Of a stretch of 64,000 nucleotides of DNA, positions 42,521 through 56,512 are shown one piece after another. Positions within the stretch are counted from its first letter, which is position 1; each line of letters begins with the position of its first letter. The notes under the pieces were generated by a model. The model did no database searches. It was not told the origin of the DNA and saw only the letters and a program-made list of their open reading frames with translations. Position numbers and translations under genes: made by a program. The DNA comes from Dolomedes plantarius (lineage: Eukaryota; Arthropoda; Arachnida; Araneae; Dolomedidae), in NCBI GenBank assembly GCA_907164885.2, contig OU015501.1, forward strand, positions 19,501,631-19,565,630. The letters run 5' to 3'.

Positions 42521-43032
42521 TGTTCAAATAATATTTCTCATTTTTTTCATACTAGTATGGAATGTTCTGTAATAAATACTTTTTCCAAACTATTAAATTG
42601 ATAATATGTTTTAAGTTTCAGGTTCTAGATGGTAATTGTATAATTTAATGTCTTCAAGTTATGTTTAAATGGGTTTAAAGATATATCTAAGTTATATTAT
42701 ACTTGAAATTGATATTAGCATGAAAATTAAAGATATTTTAAATTTAACAGCTGTTTTCAATAATTTTATGCGTAAAAATATCCTTGTTAATATCTTCTCT
42801 TATAGATTTAATGTTAAAAGACTTGTAAATACTCCTTTTAATAGAATATTTTTTCAAATATTATTTATAAATTAGATATGTCTTTAAAGTAATAATAAGT
42901 AATTATAATTATTTTTTACTAATTACTACTATCGTTAAAAAAATAGTAAGTTAATAATATATTTTAATTTAGAATTTAAACTAAAATAAAACCTTTTACA
43001 AAATTAAATTTTAAATGTAGTTGTAATTTTTA

Positions 43033-43612
43033 CCAATAGATGGCGCCTGCAGCGTAAAATTCTCGATATCAGAATTTTAAAAGTTAAATTTATTCACTAG
43101 ATGTTTGGTAACAGCGTAAAATCGTTTTACAATCTTAAATATTTAAAGTTCTAGTTTAGTTCAAGTTTTTCCCGCTAGGGGGCGCTTAGTATGTATTATA
43201 TTAAAAAAATAATTAATTAATTAATTAATTAAAATAATATATCACAGAATCCTCTATCATATTTCACAAGTTCCCTTTAAAATATTCACTCTTTAAATAC
43301 CCTATAATACCGTACAATGACAAGCTTCGACAGCCCAGTGGTTATCTCACTGGACTTGAAACCTGCAGGACCGGGTTCAAACCCCGCTCAGGGCAAACTT
43401 TTAAAAATATATATCTTCTGTAAAATTAAATGTAAAATTCAGTTGTGATTTTTATAAAATAGATGGCAGCACTGAAAAAAATATGCCCTGACCTCCAATC
43501 CTTGTACGAAATTTAGTTCCCTATTTGACCTATAGGTGGCGCTCCGCGGAGCACATACTCTCTTCAAGATTCTGCTGAACTACAAGGTTCCAGGTTTTCC
43601 CGCTAGGGGGCG
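43033..43612. promoter_or_regulatory. cluster of five CTCF-like motifs, right arm
   Basis: Mirror copies on the plus strand at 43033-43050, 43171-43185, 43458-43470, 43529-43543 and 43599-43612. The two clusters therefore face away from each other: left on minus, right on plus, both pointing outward from the centre. Confidence 0.5.
43320..43397 (+). tRNA. tRNA-Ser-like relic, right arm
   Basis: Mirror copy of the left-arm sequence at exactly the same distance from the tip (371 bp). It differs at two positions: CAGCCCAGTGG instead of CAGCACAGTGG, and CAGGGCAAAC instead of CAGGACAAAC. The same limits to folding apply. Confidence 0.4.
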
Positions 43613-43768
43613 ATAGCAGCGCTGCCCTCTCCTGATTGGTCCAAATCGACCGCCAGGTGGCCAGCTGCACTCTGATTGGTCCACGTCACTCAGTTAGCTC
43701 CGCCCACTTTAAGCCCCTCCCCCTTCTTGCTCCTGCTCCTGTTGCAAAACTCTCATTTTTATACTACT
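43588..43768. promoter_or_regulatory. promoter-like right tip (CCAAT and GC boxes)
   Basis: Mirror copy of the left tip: two CTGATTGGTCCA motifs at about 43632-43643 and 43672-43683, ACGTCA next to the outer one, and CCGCCC near 43700. Confidence 0.45.
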
Positions 43769-43774
43769 CATGAC
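43769..43774. other. right 6-bp target-site duplication (CATGAC)
   Basis: Direct repeat of 29034-29039, lying immediately outside ...TTATACTACT. All six bases match. Confidence 0.85.
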
Positions 43775-43864
43775 GGGGTAAGGATTTGAACTTTTAGATT
43801 GGCAAAATAGTCCTTATTGCTTCAATACAGGATAGTATCCTCAATATTAAAAAATTACACATTT

Positions 43865-45334
43865 CTCGAAATGGAGCACCTATCTTGTTCCGAACGCCTT
43901 TAAAGTGTGAATAAACAAGCGTTCAATGAGATCATGAGATACACTCAATATTAGTTTTTAAAGACTATTTAAAAATTGTCTATTAAATCAACTCACAGAG
44001 GCTAAATTAAAAAGATGGCTATTCCTAGTGTTTATATACAGTTTTTTCTAAATCTTAAAGTATTTTGATCATGGAAGCAGATGGAACTATAAGATAATGA
44101 ATATTTTTTTTATCTTTATAAATAACGAAATTTGTAGATAATTATAATACGAACGTACAATATATGGGCATTACAACATGTTATATTAATAACAATATGC
44201 TACATGTGTGAGGCAATGTTTTTGTCATGAAAATGGGATTTCTGTACTGCTTTCATTCAAATAACATTTATTCATTATTAAAACTGTATTTTTGAAACTG
44301 AATATAGAGGTTAAATTAATTACAACAGAATGAGGATATAATTGAGTGTTTCTACGATTGAATTGAAAAAAAGTTATACAAAATGCCTAGGCCGTGCCGT
44401 CAGATGTTAATCTTTATTATACCCCTTACTCCCCCTCGTCGTCTGGTCTATCTTAAATCGAAGGACTGTTAATCATTGGTGTTGACTGAATCGAACAAAA
44501 TTACTAACCAACAGTTACAGAAAATCGATCCTAAACACACTCTCTGGGTAGCAAATTGTCGTAACTGAGTAGCTGATATAAAATTTCCTCTTATTAAAAT
44601 AACATAAACAATTACAGTTTGTAACCGTTTGATTAGTAATCTCATTAACTATGTTAAATGTATGAAATTTATAAATTGCTGCTTATTAAAACTTATATCA
44701 GTTAAGAGAATAACATTTTGTCACAGTGTTATCCTATTAACGAATCATAAAAGCTTGTTTCTCTCGTACATTGTTGTTTGCAGAAAAAAAATCTACAAAT
44801 TTTTTATCGCAAATGCATAAATATGCATGGAATTTATTTCAAAATTAGCTTAAATAAATGACAGCAGTTTTAAATTAAACTTTATATCCGCAAACGAAAG
44901 ATTAATAGCGTACATTTCTAGTTCAATGACATATTTACTCAAAACATATTTTTTTGTTCAGTAAAATAGTCCGTGCCTAATATTTTTGCTCGAAATGGAG
45001 CATCTTTCTTGTTCCAAACGCCTTTAAAGTGTGAATAAACAAAGATGTAATGAGATCATGAGAAACATTCGATATTAGTTTACAAAGACTATTAAAAAAT
45101 GACTATTAAATCAACTCACAGTGACTATATTAAAAAGATGGCTACTCCTTGCGTTCATATACAGTTTTGCCTAAATCTTAAAGTATTTTGTTCATGGAAG
45201 CAGATAGAAATATAAAATAATTAGTATGAGATAAAGAGTATCAACAACGAGATTTGTACATCATTATAATGCTAATATACAACATATGGACATTACAACA
45301 TGTTATATTAATAACAATATGCTATATTTGTAAT
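43865..45334. repeat. direct duplication, about 350-bp unit, 1.1 kb apart
   Basis: The block 43865-44212 (CGAAATGGAGCACCTATCTT, CGCCTTTAAAGTGTGAATAA, ACATGTTATATTAATAACAA) recurs at 44991-45334 with about 15 percent divergence by eye. No terminal repeats or ORF are apparent. It is an old segmental duplication or two copies of an unknown repeat. Confidence 0.75.
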
Positions 45335-47399
45335 GTGCCATAGTTCATACTGATGAAATGTAAAAAGGCTTTTTCAGTAAAGTAGTCATCTAATACACCC
45401 TCATCACAATTTCCCAAACAATCAAATAGTAAGTTATAGCTTCATAAATTTTGTGATTCGTAAAAATAATCACCATTGCTTGAAGGAGTAACATTGTGTA
45501 ACTTCTAAGAACTGACTTAATATTAGCAAAATTTTATCGTAAAACTTTTGCACTAATCTTCAAATTATTCTTGGCTAGAAAACATCATTAAAAGTTTCAA
45601 TAAAGAATGAAATATAGTGATTATTTAGTTGCAATAGAAATGTAATTTAATTGAGTGAAAACGTGTGAGTTCTGTTGTAAAAAAATATTTACAAATTTAA
45701 TGCGGCTGTTTCAATGACTACCACCTAATAGCGGGCGAAAGCTAAAGAATTATAATTGTCAACTACTGTATATTTAAGTAAAATACTGTATATTACTACT
45801 GTTATATTTTAAGAAACACCATAAACATGAAGCAGTTAGAAGTCACGAAAGGAAGGAAATAAGATGTCAAAGTTTTTAACAAAAACTTTTTCTTTTAAGA
45901 TTTTTTTTATTGGAAATATTATCAAAGAAGTAGTAGCTAAAGTAATATTTATCATTATAGCTCGTAATGAAATGTTAAAGCTCTTTTGCTGGTACAGAGG
46001 TCGAATTTTGACTTTCACAGGTTTAATTTTCACGGGTTTTGTTATTTGCAAGTGTACCATAAATAAAGGAATAGGGATTTTCTTAGAGTTTTTTAGCCTA
46101 CGACTATGCTTAAAGTATTGTTTATAGTTATGAAGTAATGTTTCTAAAACTCAGTGCTCTACTTTATATAACTGTGCTTTATAAATTTTAATAATTTTAC
46201 TGCAATCTAGATTCCGTACATGCAATGAATCACATATTTCATGTCTAATGTATGGTCTCTCTCTCTCTCTCAATATTTAAAATTACACAGCATAAAGTGT
46301 ATTTTTCTACATTTTGGTGTGAAAAATATGGTTATCAGTATTATGAGTTATGGTTTGAGGGCGTAGAAATGTTTATTCTCATCCATTCTCCCAGTTTTTT
46401 TTTGGGGGGGGGGGGGAGGGGGGTCCTCTAACCTCCCCAAACCTAAAATTCTGACTGCATGTAGTAATTTGTTGTAAATGAACATTCGATTAAAATTCAA
46501 TATTCCTGTTATATTTTTTTGTTCGTTAAAAAATTTAAATACTGAGTTGCAAAGTGTTTGATCTAAAAATAGAAAGTTGAATGGGAAAAAATTCTTTAGA
46601 AAAATTATTTTTTACGACCGTTTCCCATTGGAATACATTCACAAAGTGGACCGAAGTTTTTGAAAATTCTTAACCGTTTTTGTTATATTTTCATGGTGTT
46701 GGAACAGACAAAAACAGAAACAAGCACTGAATTGCTTGGTCTTTTATTAAAGAGATTGTATCGCATTTAATGTGGCCAATATCAAACTATTACGAAAAAC
46801 TTTTAAATGCTCTTAAATGCTTTAGAAACAATCGGGAAATAAGCCTAAATTTAAATACTTTAAATGACTTTTGAGCCAATTTCTGTCAGGATAACGCAAA
46901 AGTTATGACATACGTGACTATTTGTACAACATACATAAAAATATATATCCGATAAGGATGTTTGGGAATATAATATTCCAGTTACAAAGTGTTTCAAATA
47001 TCATAAAAGCTCTTTCAGAATGGTTAAAACATCTTAGTCATGGAACTTGTTTTCATGAATAAAAATTTCAACAAAGGCCTATGAAATCCACCGTTCAATG
47101 GTATGTATGTATAATTTATTTCAAAAGCATACAGAAGCATATTTTATGAAACTAACTGTACGACTTACTCGTGTGAAAAGAAAACTAATTCGTGTCTAGC
47201 AGTAGCCATGAATGTTTGATGGTCATAAAGAGAATTATCTTTCAATTGCCTAAGCATTTATTATCATTAGAAACCAATTGCGTGTATAGAATCATTTAAC
47301 GTTTTTTAATGGCTTTATGATTCTATTGAAAGGTACATATTCTCCAGATTAAGTTCTCCAAACGGTTCATCTATAATTTGTTTCCAATTAGTTGATTTT
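45335..47399. other. AT-rich non-coding stretch
   Basis: It contains a short (TC)n near 46257 and a G-rich run near 46404. Open frames on both strands at 45836-46127 overlap and lack recognisable features. Confidence 0.45.
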
Positions 47400-47720
47400 A
47401 ATGAGTCCCATTCTGTGGCTCATTACCCAATCTTTCCATGAGATCTAGTTGAGTTGGGCCGACAGTGTAGCTTCGACTATCTTTCATTCAGTTGCAGGCC
47501 CTTCCGTAGAACAGAAGTCAAATGGCAGTTATCAGTGGCGTTAATCGGTCGGTATGACCGCTAGTCGATGCTGCGTTAATTCGATACTTCAACTCTATAT
47601 CCGCTGTTGGGTTGTTAATTCAACAAGGGTGAGACATCATTTGCTATCATCCATCTCGTGTCTTGCCTGCTGCTGATTTCACTGCAGATGATTAAATATT
47701 GTCGTAAAACTTGCATGTGT
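47400..47720. promoter_or_regulatory. candidate conserved non-coding element
   Basis: A mixed-composition island with several CG dinucleotides and repeated homeodomain-type GTTAAT/TTAATTC sites, including GCGTTAATCGGTCGGTATGA followed by a CCGCTAG half-dyad. There is no coding frame. Inferred from composition only. Confidence 0.35.
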
Positions 47721-48599
47721 AAAATCTGACCGCAAACACCGGTGTAAGTGATAATCAACGTGCAGTGAAATACAGCTCTAAATATGGCGCAGTGTTATAT
47801 TTTCGTGTAGTTGAGGGTATTATATAACGTTATTTCATTCAAAGTATCACATAGTTTTGAAAATTATGTTTATTGAATGAAATCGATAAGAACGTTTATT
47901 TAATTCAGTGGGAGATTCGTATTTATAAAATTTCCTTTTACGATAGGTAATTTATCATTGCGAGGAATTACAATAGGTAATTTGTCAAAAGGAAAGATGG
48001 AATTTAATTTTAAAAATGTAGCGTGCAGCAATATTTTCATCAGTTTGTATAAGTGGCAAACTTTTACGAAGAAAAATTCTTTATTTTGCTAGAGAATGAA
48101 CATAAAAATCGTAGACTTAACAAATTAAGATTCCTGGCAGAATAATTTTTAGTGTTATTTTGAAATATATATACGTACAATGTGGTAACTATATTTTTTA
48201 CTTTTTGTTTAAACACTTTAACACTTACCATGAATTGAACTAAAAACATAATCTACTAAATTACATTCCTGAAGGCATGTGAACGACCAGCAAAAGCACA
48301 TAAGTAGGATTTAATTACCTTTATAAAAGAAATTGACAGATTTGGAAGAAAAACTTAAATAATCTACAAAAGTAATGCATTTAATAAACAACATTCCATA
48401 TTTTGCTTGAGTTCTATTTTTCCAACCCATTATCTCCTAAACTAATTATTCATTAGTTGCGTAAGACGTAATATATATGAATGTCTTAAGTGAATAATGA
48501 TTTGTCAATTTATTAAATACTTTATATGGAGCTTATACGGAATAGCTGAACAGTTTATTTTTATTTTAGATGTGTACAATAAAAAGTTTAACATTTCTA
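47721..48599. other. AT-rich non-coding stretch
   Basis: Nothing supportable was found. A possible short minus-strand frame at 48064-48249 has random composition. Confidence 0.5.
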
Positions 48600-49570
48600 A
48601 AACATGTGCTATTCTAATTGGTTGTTTGAGTGGCAAGTTTCCAGCTGATTCGATCTGGCCGCTGTATCGGAGCAATATCACGAAGTCCCCCCTGCTTGTT
48701 GGCGGTGGGGCAAGAATTGCAGTGCGAGTATTTTTCCGTTAAAGAGGCATTTGCAATTCCAAGCACCGCCACATCCTTCGGTGAGCTTACATCAGCAAAC
48801 ACTTGCCTGCCTATCACGAAAACAGAATTTGCCCCTTTTCTTCAGTTACTTTAGATTTTCTCCCCTTTTCAATCGACTCGCGAAAGGAAATAAGTGGAGT
48901 GCGGGAGAATCCGTCTAACCCGTTAGAGAGAGCGAGCGAAAGTGGAAAATGGAGCGAGAGATCCATTCGTACACATATATATATCTCACTCCAGTCGCGC
49001 GAGTGGAAGGATCTCCAACTGCAGTCGGCCAGCCGGCTAAAAGACGTTCTTGCCTGCAACCGACTCCGATGCAGATGCTCAGTGAGACACGGCCAAACAT
49101 GTATGCAATATCAAGTTCGATAGGCGATATCTGCCGCTTGTGGGAGGAAGAATTTAGATTGGAAAACAGCTGTAACGACGGATTCTATCACAGCGCGTCT
49201 GTCTTTGCTATTTTGGGATAGATCTTATTCCACGTCGCCCTTCAACTTGATCCCGCTTTGAATGTATTATATTTTTTCCCTTTCCCTCTTTTGCATTGCG
49301 CCTGCACTTTACGATAGTATCCGGAAACAAAAGAAGAAAACCCTTTTGCTTCTCGACTTTTTTTTCAAGCTGTCGTTTTCTCACTTTCTTCCTCCTTATA
49401 AAATACCACTTTTCGGGGCATTTGCTGTCAATCTAACATTATGACCACTCTCTGGACACTGTCCATCCCAAGATATGCGCATAGACGTCAGGAATTTTAA
49501 TAATCGCGGCACGTCCTGATCAGCATGCGTCGACAGCTGTGCCCACCATTTCTGCATTCCCTTCTTTTCC
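48600..49570. promoter_or_regulatory. GC-richer island, candidate promoter, UTR exon or enhancer
   Basis: It has a much higher CG density than anything nearby outside the LTR and the palindrome tips. Overlapping open frames occur on both strands. The least random is on the plus strand from about 49069 (MQMLSETRPNMYAISSSIGD and on to 49221), but it lacks a clear donor and has no recognisable domain. A (AG)n-like run (GAGAGAGCGAGCGAAAG) at 48924, of the kind bound by GAGA factor, supports a promoter or enhancer. It could belong to the upstream part of the minus-strand homeobox gene. Confidence 0.35.
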
Positions 49571-52329
49571 CTAATATTTGGATTGCAGAAATCTCAGAAA
49601 ATAGTTTTTCACGTTTATTCGATTATACATTTCCTTTTGTGCTTCATGAAACATGCCACAAGCAGCATTTTGATAGTAAGGTGCCTTGCCATGAAAAGAA
49701 GGTTTTTTTTTCAACCGCTAAAGATCATGCATCATGGAAGGATTTTTCAAGTACAGTGCCAGTCGTGAATCTTGGCCATTAGCATAAACTAGGCATTACG
49801 ATTTGAAATCTTCCCGCATAAACCTTATAAGGGAATTCCATCTGAGAAGATTCCCTTCCTATAATTAAGAATAATTACTTTTCCAGATAAAATAAAAATC
49901 AGGTACATGGACAAATAATTATCAAGTGCTAGAACTATAGTTAAGCATCTCTTACCAATAAAACAAGACTCGGGAATAGTTAGTCATTCTTTGGTGTTAA
50001 ATGGTCAAAATGTCTATTATTGGACAATTATGCGTCTCTTTTAGAGAAGTTTTAAGAGATTCTTAGATTTGTGAAGAAAAAAATAAAACTCATAATAATA
50101 ATGAAGAATTTTCCTGCTAATGAAGATAAGAATTAGTTTTCATCATTCAGTTAGATTGTCCATTACAATCCTTTGCTTATTTCTTACACTTAAATAATTA
50201 CTCATGTTTGTAATTATCTTATCTTAATTATCGGGTATAATTATCTTTCCGTCTTTTTCTTTCTTTCGCATACGGATTCTGCTTGATACTATATTGTTCA
50301 ATCCAAAATATATATTAAATTAGTTATTAATAAAACTTTTGCAGTGCAAAAAAAGTGATAAAGATTTTTATTTAGAAGATTTATTCAGATAAATTTGATT
50401 CGAATACAAAGGATTGAACGAAAATGGTGCATAAATAATTTGCTAACGTTATTTTTAACGTAACTTTGCGCATTTAATTTTTTCCCCTTCTAGATAACAA
50501 CAATGTTCTCGCGTTAATGCAACAGACAACATTTATGAATCATTTGCATATGCTCCCGAAAAACATTAGTACCATCTCTTGACTTAATTCGGCATCAATA
50601 GTTTACTAAACCACAATTTTAAATCAAGTTCGTGATTCAGATTGTAAGAGCGGGGAACAGCTTGGCGTAGGCTGCTTTGGGGACAGGAAACAGCTTTTTA
50701 ATTCATGAACGAGATTCAATATCTGACACACCCAATCAATTATTAGGGGGGAAACTGTTAGTACATCATTAATTCTCATAGTTTGTCAGAAAAAACAGCA
50801 CCTTTTAAAATAAAGAAATCTCAAAATGAAACCTTGCAGTCATCACAAATTACATGAATTTACACCTTCTAGTCAATTATTTAAAGCAAAATTAAGAAAA
50901 TTTCCCCCCAAAAAATTGACTTATCACCATGCTTGCGTTTAAATAAAGAAAATAGTCAGACTAAGGTGCATTTTCATATCTTTCAATTTGAAAGATACAC
51001 TAGAGAAGATGGGGAAGTAACAGTTATATTTATTCTTTTGAGTGATGCTCTGGATACATCTAATCATTAACTTTTATTCAACAATTAATTCCAATAAATT
51101 GTTAAGTAACATATTTGGTTAAAACAATAGTTCCTTAAACTGAGGTAAGCATAAATTATTCTAACACACATGATTAATTTAATACCACGTACATTTGCCG
51201 CCACTGTGTAATTTCATAGGATATTAACCTCAGGTTAATATTTACTGCGAAAACGTGATTACGGACATGACAAGTCAGAAAAATCCTTTAAGTTTTCAGG
51301 AGTAAAAATTCCTACTCTTTTCATTACTTTTAATCTGAGATAATACCGTTTTTATTAAATTCCATCTTTTTAGTTTTTTATTGAAGTGACTAGTTGTAAG
51401 TAAATTAATGTTAGGTGACACAAAGATTAGAAAACGGAACAAAACCGTTTTCTTCGACAGCGTTGCAAGGCTAATTAGCGAAGATCATAACACACCTTGA
51501 TAGTGTAATGAACACTTAACTGGAATACTAGAAGTCTGAACTTCGATTATCCAGGCAGCCAGTAATATTTTGAATGAAATAAAAAATGATGAATGCTAGA
51601 AATTGGGATATAGAGGTTTTCTATAATGGTGTTTGATGTTAAATTTTTAAAAAATGAAAATAAAAATGCAGAATTAAATTTGGTAGCTCTAACTTAAATA
51701 TTCGAAGGCCATGGTAAAGTGCAAAAGCCGTTTCAATAGGTGATGTAGCATAGACTTAGGTATGAGTCACGAATTTCAGGAAACCTTGCTTTCATATAAA
51801 ACCTCTGATTCAATGACAACTCAGAATAATATCTCGATTTCGAGAAGGTACTATCAAATGCAATCAAATGTGCGTAAAGAAAGATGAACCCTAAATTTTT
51901 GTGATCAAACCGGTCTCTGAATCGGAAATTCGTCGCTTAGATCGAGACGTATAATGTAGTTATAACCGCTGTTGCAGCTATTAGCTATTATGTGTATTGT
52001 TACTGTCATAGGCATTTAAGTGAATCCACCATTGGTGTAGAAGAAGGGTGTTTTGCTGTTGTAAGAATGAGAATGAAGCACACTGCAAGTAGACATATTT
52101 GAGCAAAAGTTTCATGGGACATGCAACTCAGGACGACAGTTGTGGGTCAGCAATCTTTTTTATTTAGTACAATCAACAAACGGAAGCACTGGTACCACAC
52201 CTTAAAATCGGAGACAGAAACATTTGAAATCGATTAGGAATTCTAAACAAAATTACTTCTTCCTCTGTACATGCTCATAACGTTAAATAATTTGTAATTA
52301 ATTGAATGCCATCCCTAATTCCTGTATTC
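49571..52329. other. non-coding stretch
   Basis: Mostly AT-rich. A small more complex patch at 50480-50600 contains an octamer-type ATTTGCATATG. No gene was found. Confidence 0.4.
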
Positions 52330-53040
52330 GTTCATTTCAATAGATCTAAATTTGCCCTCTCTTGGGAGTTATTCTATGGGCGCGTATGAACTCCTCCCCT
52401 TCATTAACGCTGATAATCGGGAGCACACCATATGCGATGTTAATATTGAAACGAGTGCCGTAATCTATTTTCTTTGTTGACACGATATCGAGCCGAAGAA
52501 GAGCGAATCAGCAGATCTCGGCTCGATCTTGAAAGCAATTAGTTGGCGGCCCCCACCTTTATTATATTAAATATTTTGAGGCAATGCGACGGGAGCTTGC
52601 TGTCAAAGTTATTAAATGAGAGTAGCTATTGACTCGTCCAACTCGGAAGCGCACGTTAATGATTCACAAGCTCGACTGTATCATTGAATGTTTGACATAT
52701 TTCTCTTGGGAAGAGGCATTGATCGCTAAACGGATGATAACTGCCGGATAAATGTCGATTGTAATATTCAGTCTTCATCATGTTAAATGCAGACTTAATG
52801 AACTGCACAACACACGCTAATGGCATTCGACCTAATATCGTAGGACCCCAGCCATTCACAGCGATTCCAATTTAAATGCGGTGGCCGATTTATAGAAACT
52901 TTAATCATTTGACAGCGTTCGCTTTGGTTTGAAATTAAACCGCATCTGTTTGGGAGCTGGAGGTAAATATTCGCGAAAAATGAGTTACAAAGACGGTTTC
53001 TATACTTAATGGATAGCAATTCAAAACTATCGGCGTCATT
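52330..53040. promoter_or_regulatory. candidate long conserved non-coding element
   Basis: About 700 bp of even base composition with many TAAT/ATTA homeodomain cores (CATTAACGCTGATAATCGG, GCACGTTAATGATTCAC, CGCTAATGGCATTCG) and no coding frame. Stretches such as GAAATTAAACCGCATC and CTTGGGAAGAGGCATTGATC have little simple sequence. This is the strongest enhancer candidate of the window, but the call depends on conservation I cannot test. Confidence 0.4.
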
Positions 53041-56000
53041 TTTTACTCGGTTTAAATGATGTGTTGAAAAAACGTTGCAAAATATAATACAGAAACGGCC
53101 CCTGCCCCTCCTGTAATAAAATTTTTATTCACAAAAGAGGCAAGAAAGCAGTTTTTTAAATAAAAAGTTATACAGATTTTAATTCACGTATTAACTTTTA
53201 AATGTCACCACGTATGCTAACGAATATATGTAATCAGTGGACACATTATTATAGTTAATTCTGATATTTCAATTAGACATGATGGTCTTTCCCAATCAAA
53301 CGCATTGTATTATTTCCTATGAAAATTAGTTCTCAAACAAATTTACATTGATCAGAAATACGGCACCGAAACTTCTGAAACAAGTCAGGGATAAAAAATT
53401 CATCCGAAATCACTCACAATATGAAACTGAAAATTAAACTGAGCTAAATTTTCAGTTTTTAGAGGGAATTTTTTTAAAGATTTTTACAATAACTAATTTA
53501 TGTTAATTTTAAGATTGGAACTATATTTGATTTTTTTTCTTAAATCTACGTTAATCTGTATATTATTTGTGTGCTATCTTTTATGAACTCGCTTTAAAGT
53601 GTATTCCAGCTTTAAGTAATATGTAAAATTTAACATGTTAAATTATAGTATATTCCTTATATATGCAGTAGACCACGGACTTTCAAGGATTAAATTTATT
53701 GCCAATTTGATTCGTGAGTTTGCCATCAATAATTAAATAGAATTATTTAAAGAAGATAATAGTCTACTATAATCTTTATAAAGTACAATATTGTTCTGTA
53801 CTATAGCACAGCTGCGTCTTATAAATTTAACAAGTTTACTGCTATTTAAATCTTACACATGCGTTATATTATATACGAAGTGTGTTAAAAAAATAAAATA
53901 CTATATCGATTGACATAAAACGTCTATAGTTCAATAAATACGAAATGTAAAATATAACATAAAACTTGTAGAGTTTCTGTCAAGTGTCGAAATTCTATTT
54001 TACGACGACCTGCTACGACCTTTTACAACGACTTTTAGAAAACAACAGAAGAAAGTTATGAATGAATAAGGGCAGCATATAAATGGGCCATATTTTACCC
54101 ATTTTACCCAAATAATTGGGGTGGCCATTTTTTTTTTTGTTAATATAGAGGATATTCTTTACAAAAAGTAATTTTTGCTCTAAATTAACATCACAGTTAT
54201 AATTAAAAACTATTCAGTTTATGTTACTTATATTCATTTATAAAGCATTAGTAACATCATATGAAAATATCCTATTTTTGTTGCTAAAGGATTTATGAGA
54301 ATGAATTATATATAAAATAATAAAATGGTACGGAAAAGTTTGATTTAAAAAAAGACATATTTATATAATAATTTTATTCTTTAAGTCATTACAGTAAATT
54401 TTGTTATTAAAAAAGACCTTTATAAAATTGTCCCAGATTTCAACTAGTTTTGAAGTTTTCATTTCTTATTACGTTAAGTTTTGTATTTAAATACTTCTTA
54501 ATTATTCTCCTAAATGTAAAAGGAAACATTTTATCCACCAGTTTTTGTTATTAAGGAAGAATAATAGAATTTAGATTTCTCAGTGTCTGTTGAAATAATG
54601 TTGAAAAGAATAGAACAATACAAACTAACTTTAAATATTTTTCCAAATAAATTCTGTAACATGAAAATAGTATTTTTTAATAATCTTATCCAATTAGTAC
54701 TATTACAATGGATTAATCTGCAGAAAAATTGGCTAAGTAAAGCCCTTTGTGGAACAGTATTCCCAGTCTGACTCCATTTAAAGTTACTACTACTTATTTA
54801 AACGGTTTACATATCATAATTAGTGTTTACCTCTTGATATAAACCACGAACCTAAATATAAGATGTCATTGATATGTATTATTTCCCTCTCAGAAATTCA
54901 ATTAAGAATGTAAAAATTTCAGCGACCACGTGACTAGTAAGATAAACAATCAGGAGAGCAAAGAAAGAAGAAAGTAAGTAAGCAGACTCGTGGATAATAA
55001 ATGAATTTTGTTCAAAATAAATAACCGAACAGTAGATTATTATCTATAAAATTAGTCATCTGATATTTTTTTCTATTACAACAGCATAATTTTCCAAAAT
55101 GTTAACAGTCTTCTGAAACATCTGCCGCCTTGAATTTAAACTGAAGTCGCCATAGCTCGTTATTTTAAATTGTTTAAGGCACTATTTAATGTTTCCGCCT
55201 TGATTTAAATGAGACAGACCTACCTACCTCTTAATAAGAAGTCCATGTAACGCCTTCATTTCCCTACCAGATTCTGATTACGGAAGGGAAAATTGGGCTT
55301 CTCTGTGTCTGGTAAGGCAATACTAATTATGAGAAAAGAGAAAGGAAAATAATTTAACGCAGAATTCCAGCTAACAAATGAGTTTGGTTTCAAATATACT
55401 TAAAGTCATAACTAGCGTTTAATCTTGATAAATCCAAATATATTTATGAAATAATTTAGCATATAAAATAACTGATTATAAAAGAGTAAGATCTCTCACT
55501 GACTGTTAGATTAAAATTTACCTGTAAATTTTGTGTTCCCTTAAAGAATGATTTAATTATGTAATCCAATTAAATACAACAGCATTATTTTAATTTAAAA
55601 ACTCAAATATTATGTTTTGTCAATATTATATCTTTCTCCAAATCTAAAAAGGGATTTTATTAATTTAATTTTAAAGATTTTTTACTACCGGAGAGTTTTG
55701 AAAATATTCCTAATAATAAAAAGAATGGATCAAATTTTAATCTTTTCCTTTTTGCCCTCAAATTCCTGTTATCAAATGCGATTCCCACCAAGAAATTATC
55801 GAATAGTACAGACTGATTTGAAGTATCTAACTGGAAGATACGTCTCTCTTACATGTTACTTTACGTGTAAATTTAGCTTTTAGTATTCATTCAAAGTTAA
55901 GAATATTAAAGGTTATACTAAAACATGTACACAAAAATTGGCGTTCCGTTGTTTGAAGAAATACTTGAAACTATTTGCTAAACCTTTCGTAGGTTTTATT

Positions 56001-56410
56001 GAATTCTGTAGAGTGAAGGAAAATGAAATTAGGATTAATTTTCCATCAAAAACATACTACTGCAAAAGAGTTTCACTTAAAAATAATTTCAAAATTCAAT
56101 TTAGATATGATATTATAATGACGTTATTTTTTCTCTTTTCAAAACATTAAATGAGTGATATAGTCGGCGTTTCCTTAAAGAGTGAAGAAAATAATTTTAA
56201 ATGTAGTGTTTTATTATCAAAACTGTATAATTTACCTCCACACATACACAGGCCATAAAATGATAGTATTGAAATTATAGATAAACATACTGCAGTATAA
56301 TCAGAATAAAGCAAAAGGGTATTTAATTAGTTGATTATGTTGGCTAAGTTTTTTAAACTTGTTACAAATTAACATATTTGGAGCGATTTAGATCAAGATA
56401 ACCTCAAATT
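53041..56410. other. AT-rich non-coding stretch
   Basis: No credible genes or repeats. A small mixed patch at 55180-55300 (CCGCCTTGATTTAAATGAGA) may be a further conserved fragment. Confidence 0.45.
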
Positions 56411-56512
56411 TCTTCTTAGTAAATTTGGTCGAATGTCTTCTCAGTAAATTTCAGTAAGGTCAGTAAAGATCTTCTCAGTAAATTTGGTCGTCTTCTCAGT
56501 CGAATTTGGTTT
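56411..56512. repeat. local tandem repeat TCTTCTCAGTAAATTTGGTC
   Basis: About four imperfect copies of CTTCTCAGTAAATTT, some with GGTCG added. Confidence 0.8.

Larger units (their letters stand above)
37540..43030. other. AT-rich interior of the right arm
   Basis: Mirror of the left interior. Open frames at 40924-41226 and 42669-42875 (plus) are the counterparts of those on the left. Donor-like sites also occur at 38010 (GGGTAAGTG), 38694 (CGTAAGTA), 39622, 40936 and 41798 (GGGTAAGTG), all on the plus strand. Confidence 0.45.
29040..43768. mobile_element. giant palindromic Maverick/Polinton-like element
   Basis: The whole 14,729-bp unit is an inverted duplication with termini AGTAGTATAA...TTATACTACT and a 6-bp direct target duplication. 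Maverick/Polinton elements are 15-20 kb, have 6-bp duplications, AG...CT ends and long terminal inverted repeats, and replicate through a protein-primed polymerase. Here the terminal repeats have taken over the whole element, leaving a 42-bp spacer. No B-family polymerase, retroviral-type integrase, protease, ATPase or capsid gene was seen. It is therefore best read as a non-autonomous, hairpin-derived relative or a new kind of foldback element. Near-identity of the arms implies recent origin or ongoing homogenisation. An assembly fold-back is unlikely, because the arms differ at several places and the whole is bounded by a target duplication. Confidence 0.75.
36333..43768 (-). repeat. right palindrome arm, 7436 bp
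   Basis: It mirrors the left arm. The distance from the tip to the ORF start is 186 bp longer than on the left (6310 against 6124), which locates the length difference to the 186-bp repeat array at about 41890-42520. Confidence 0.95.
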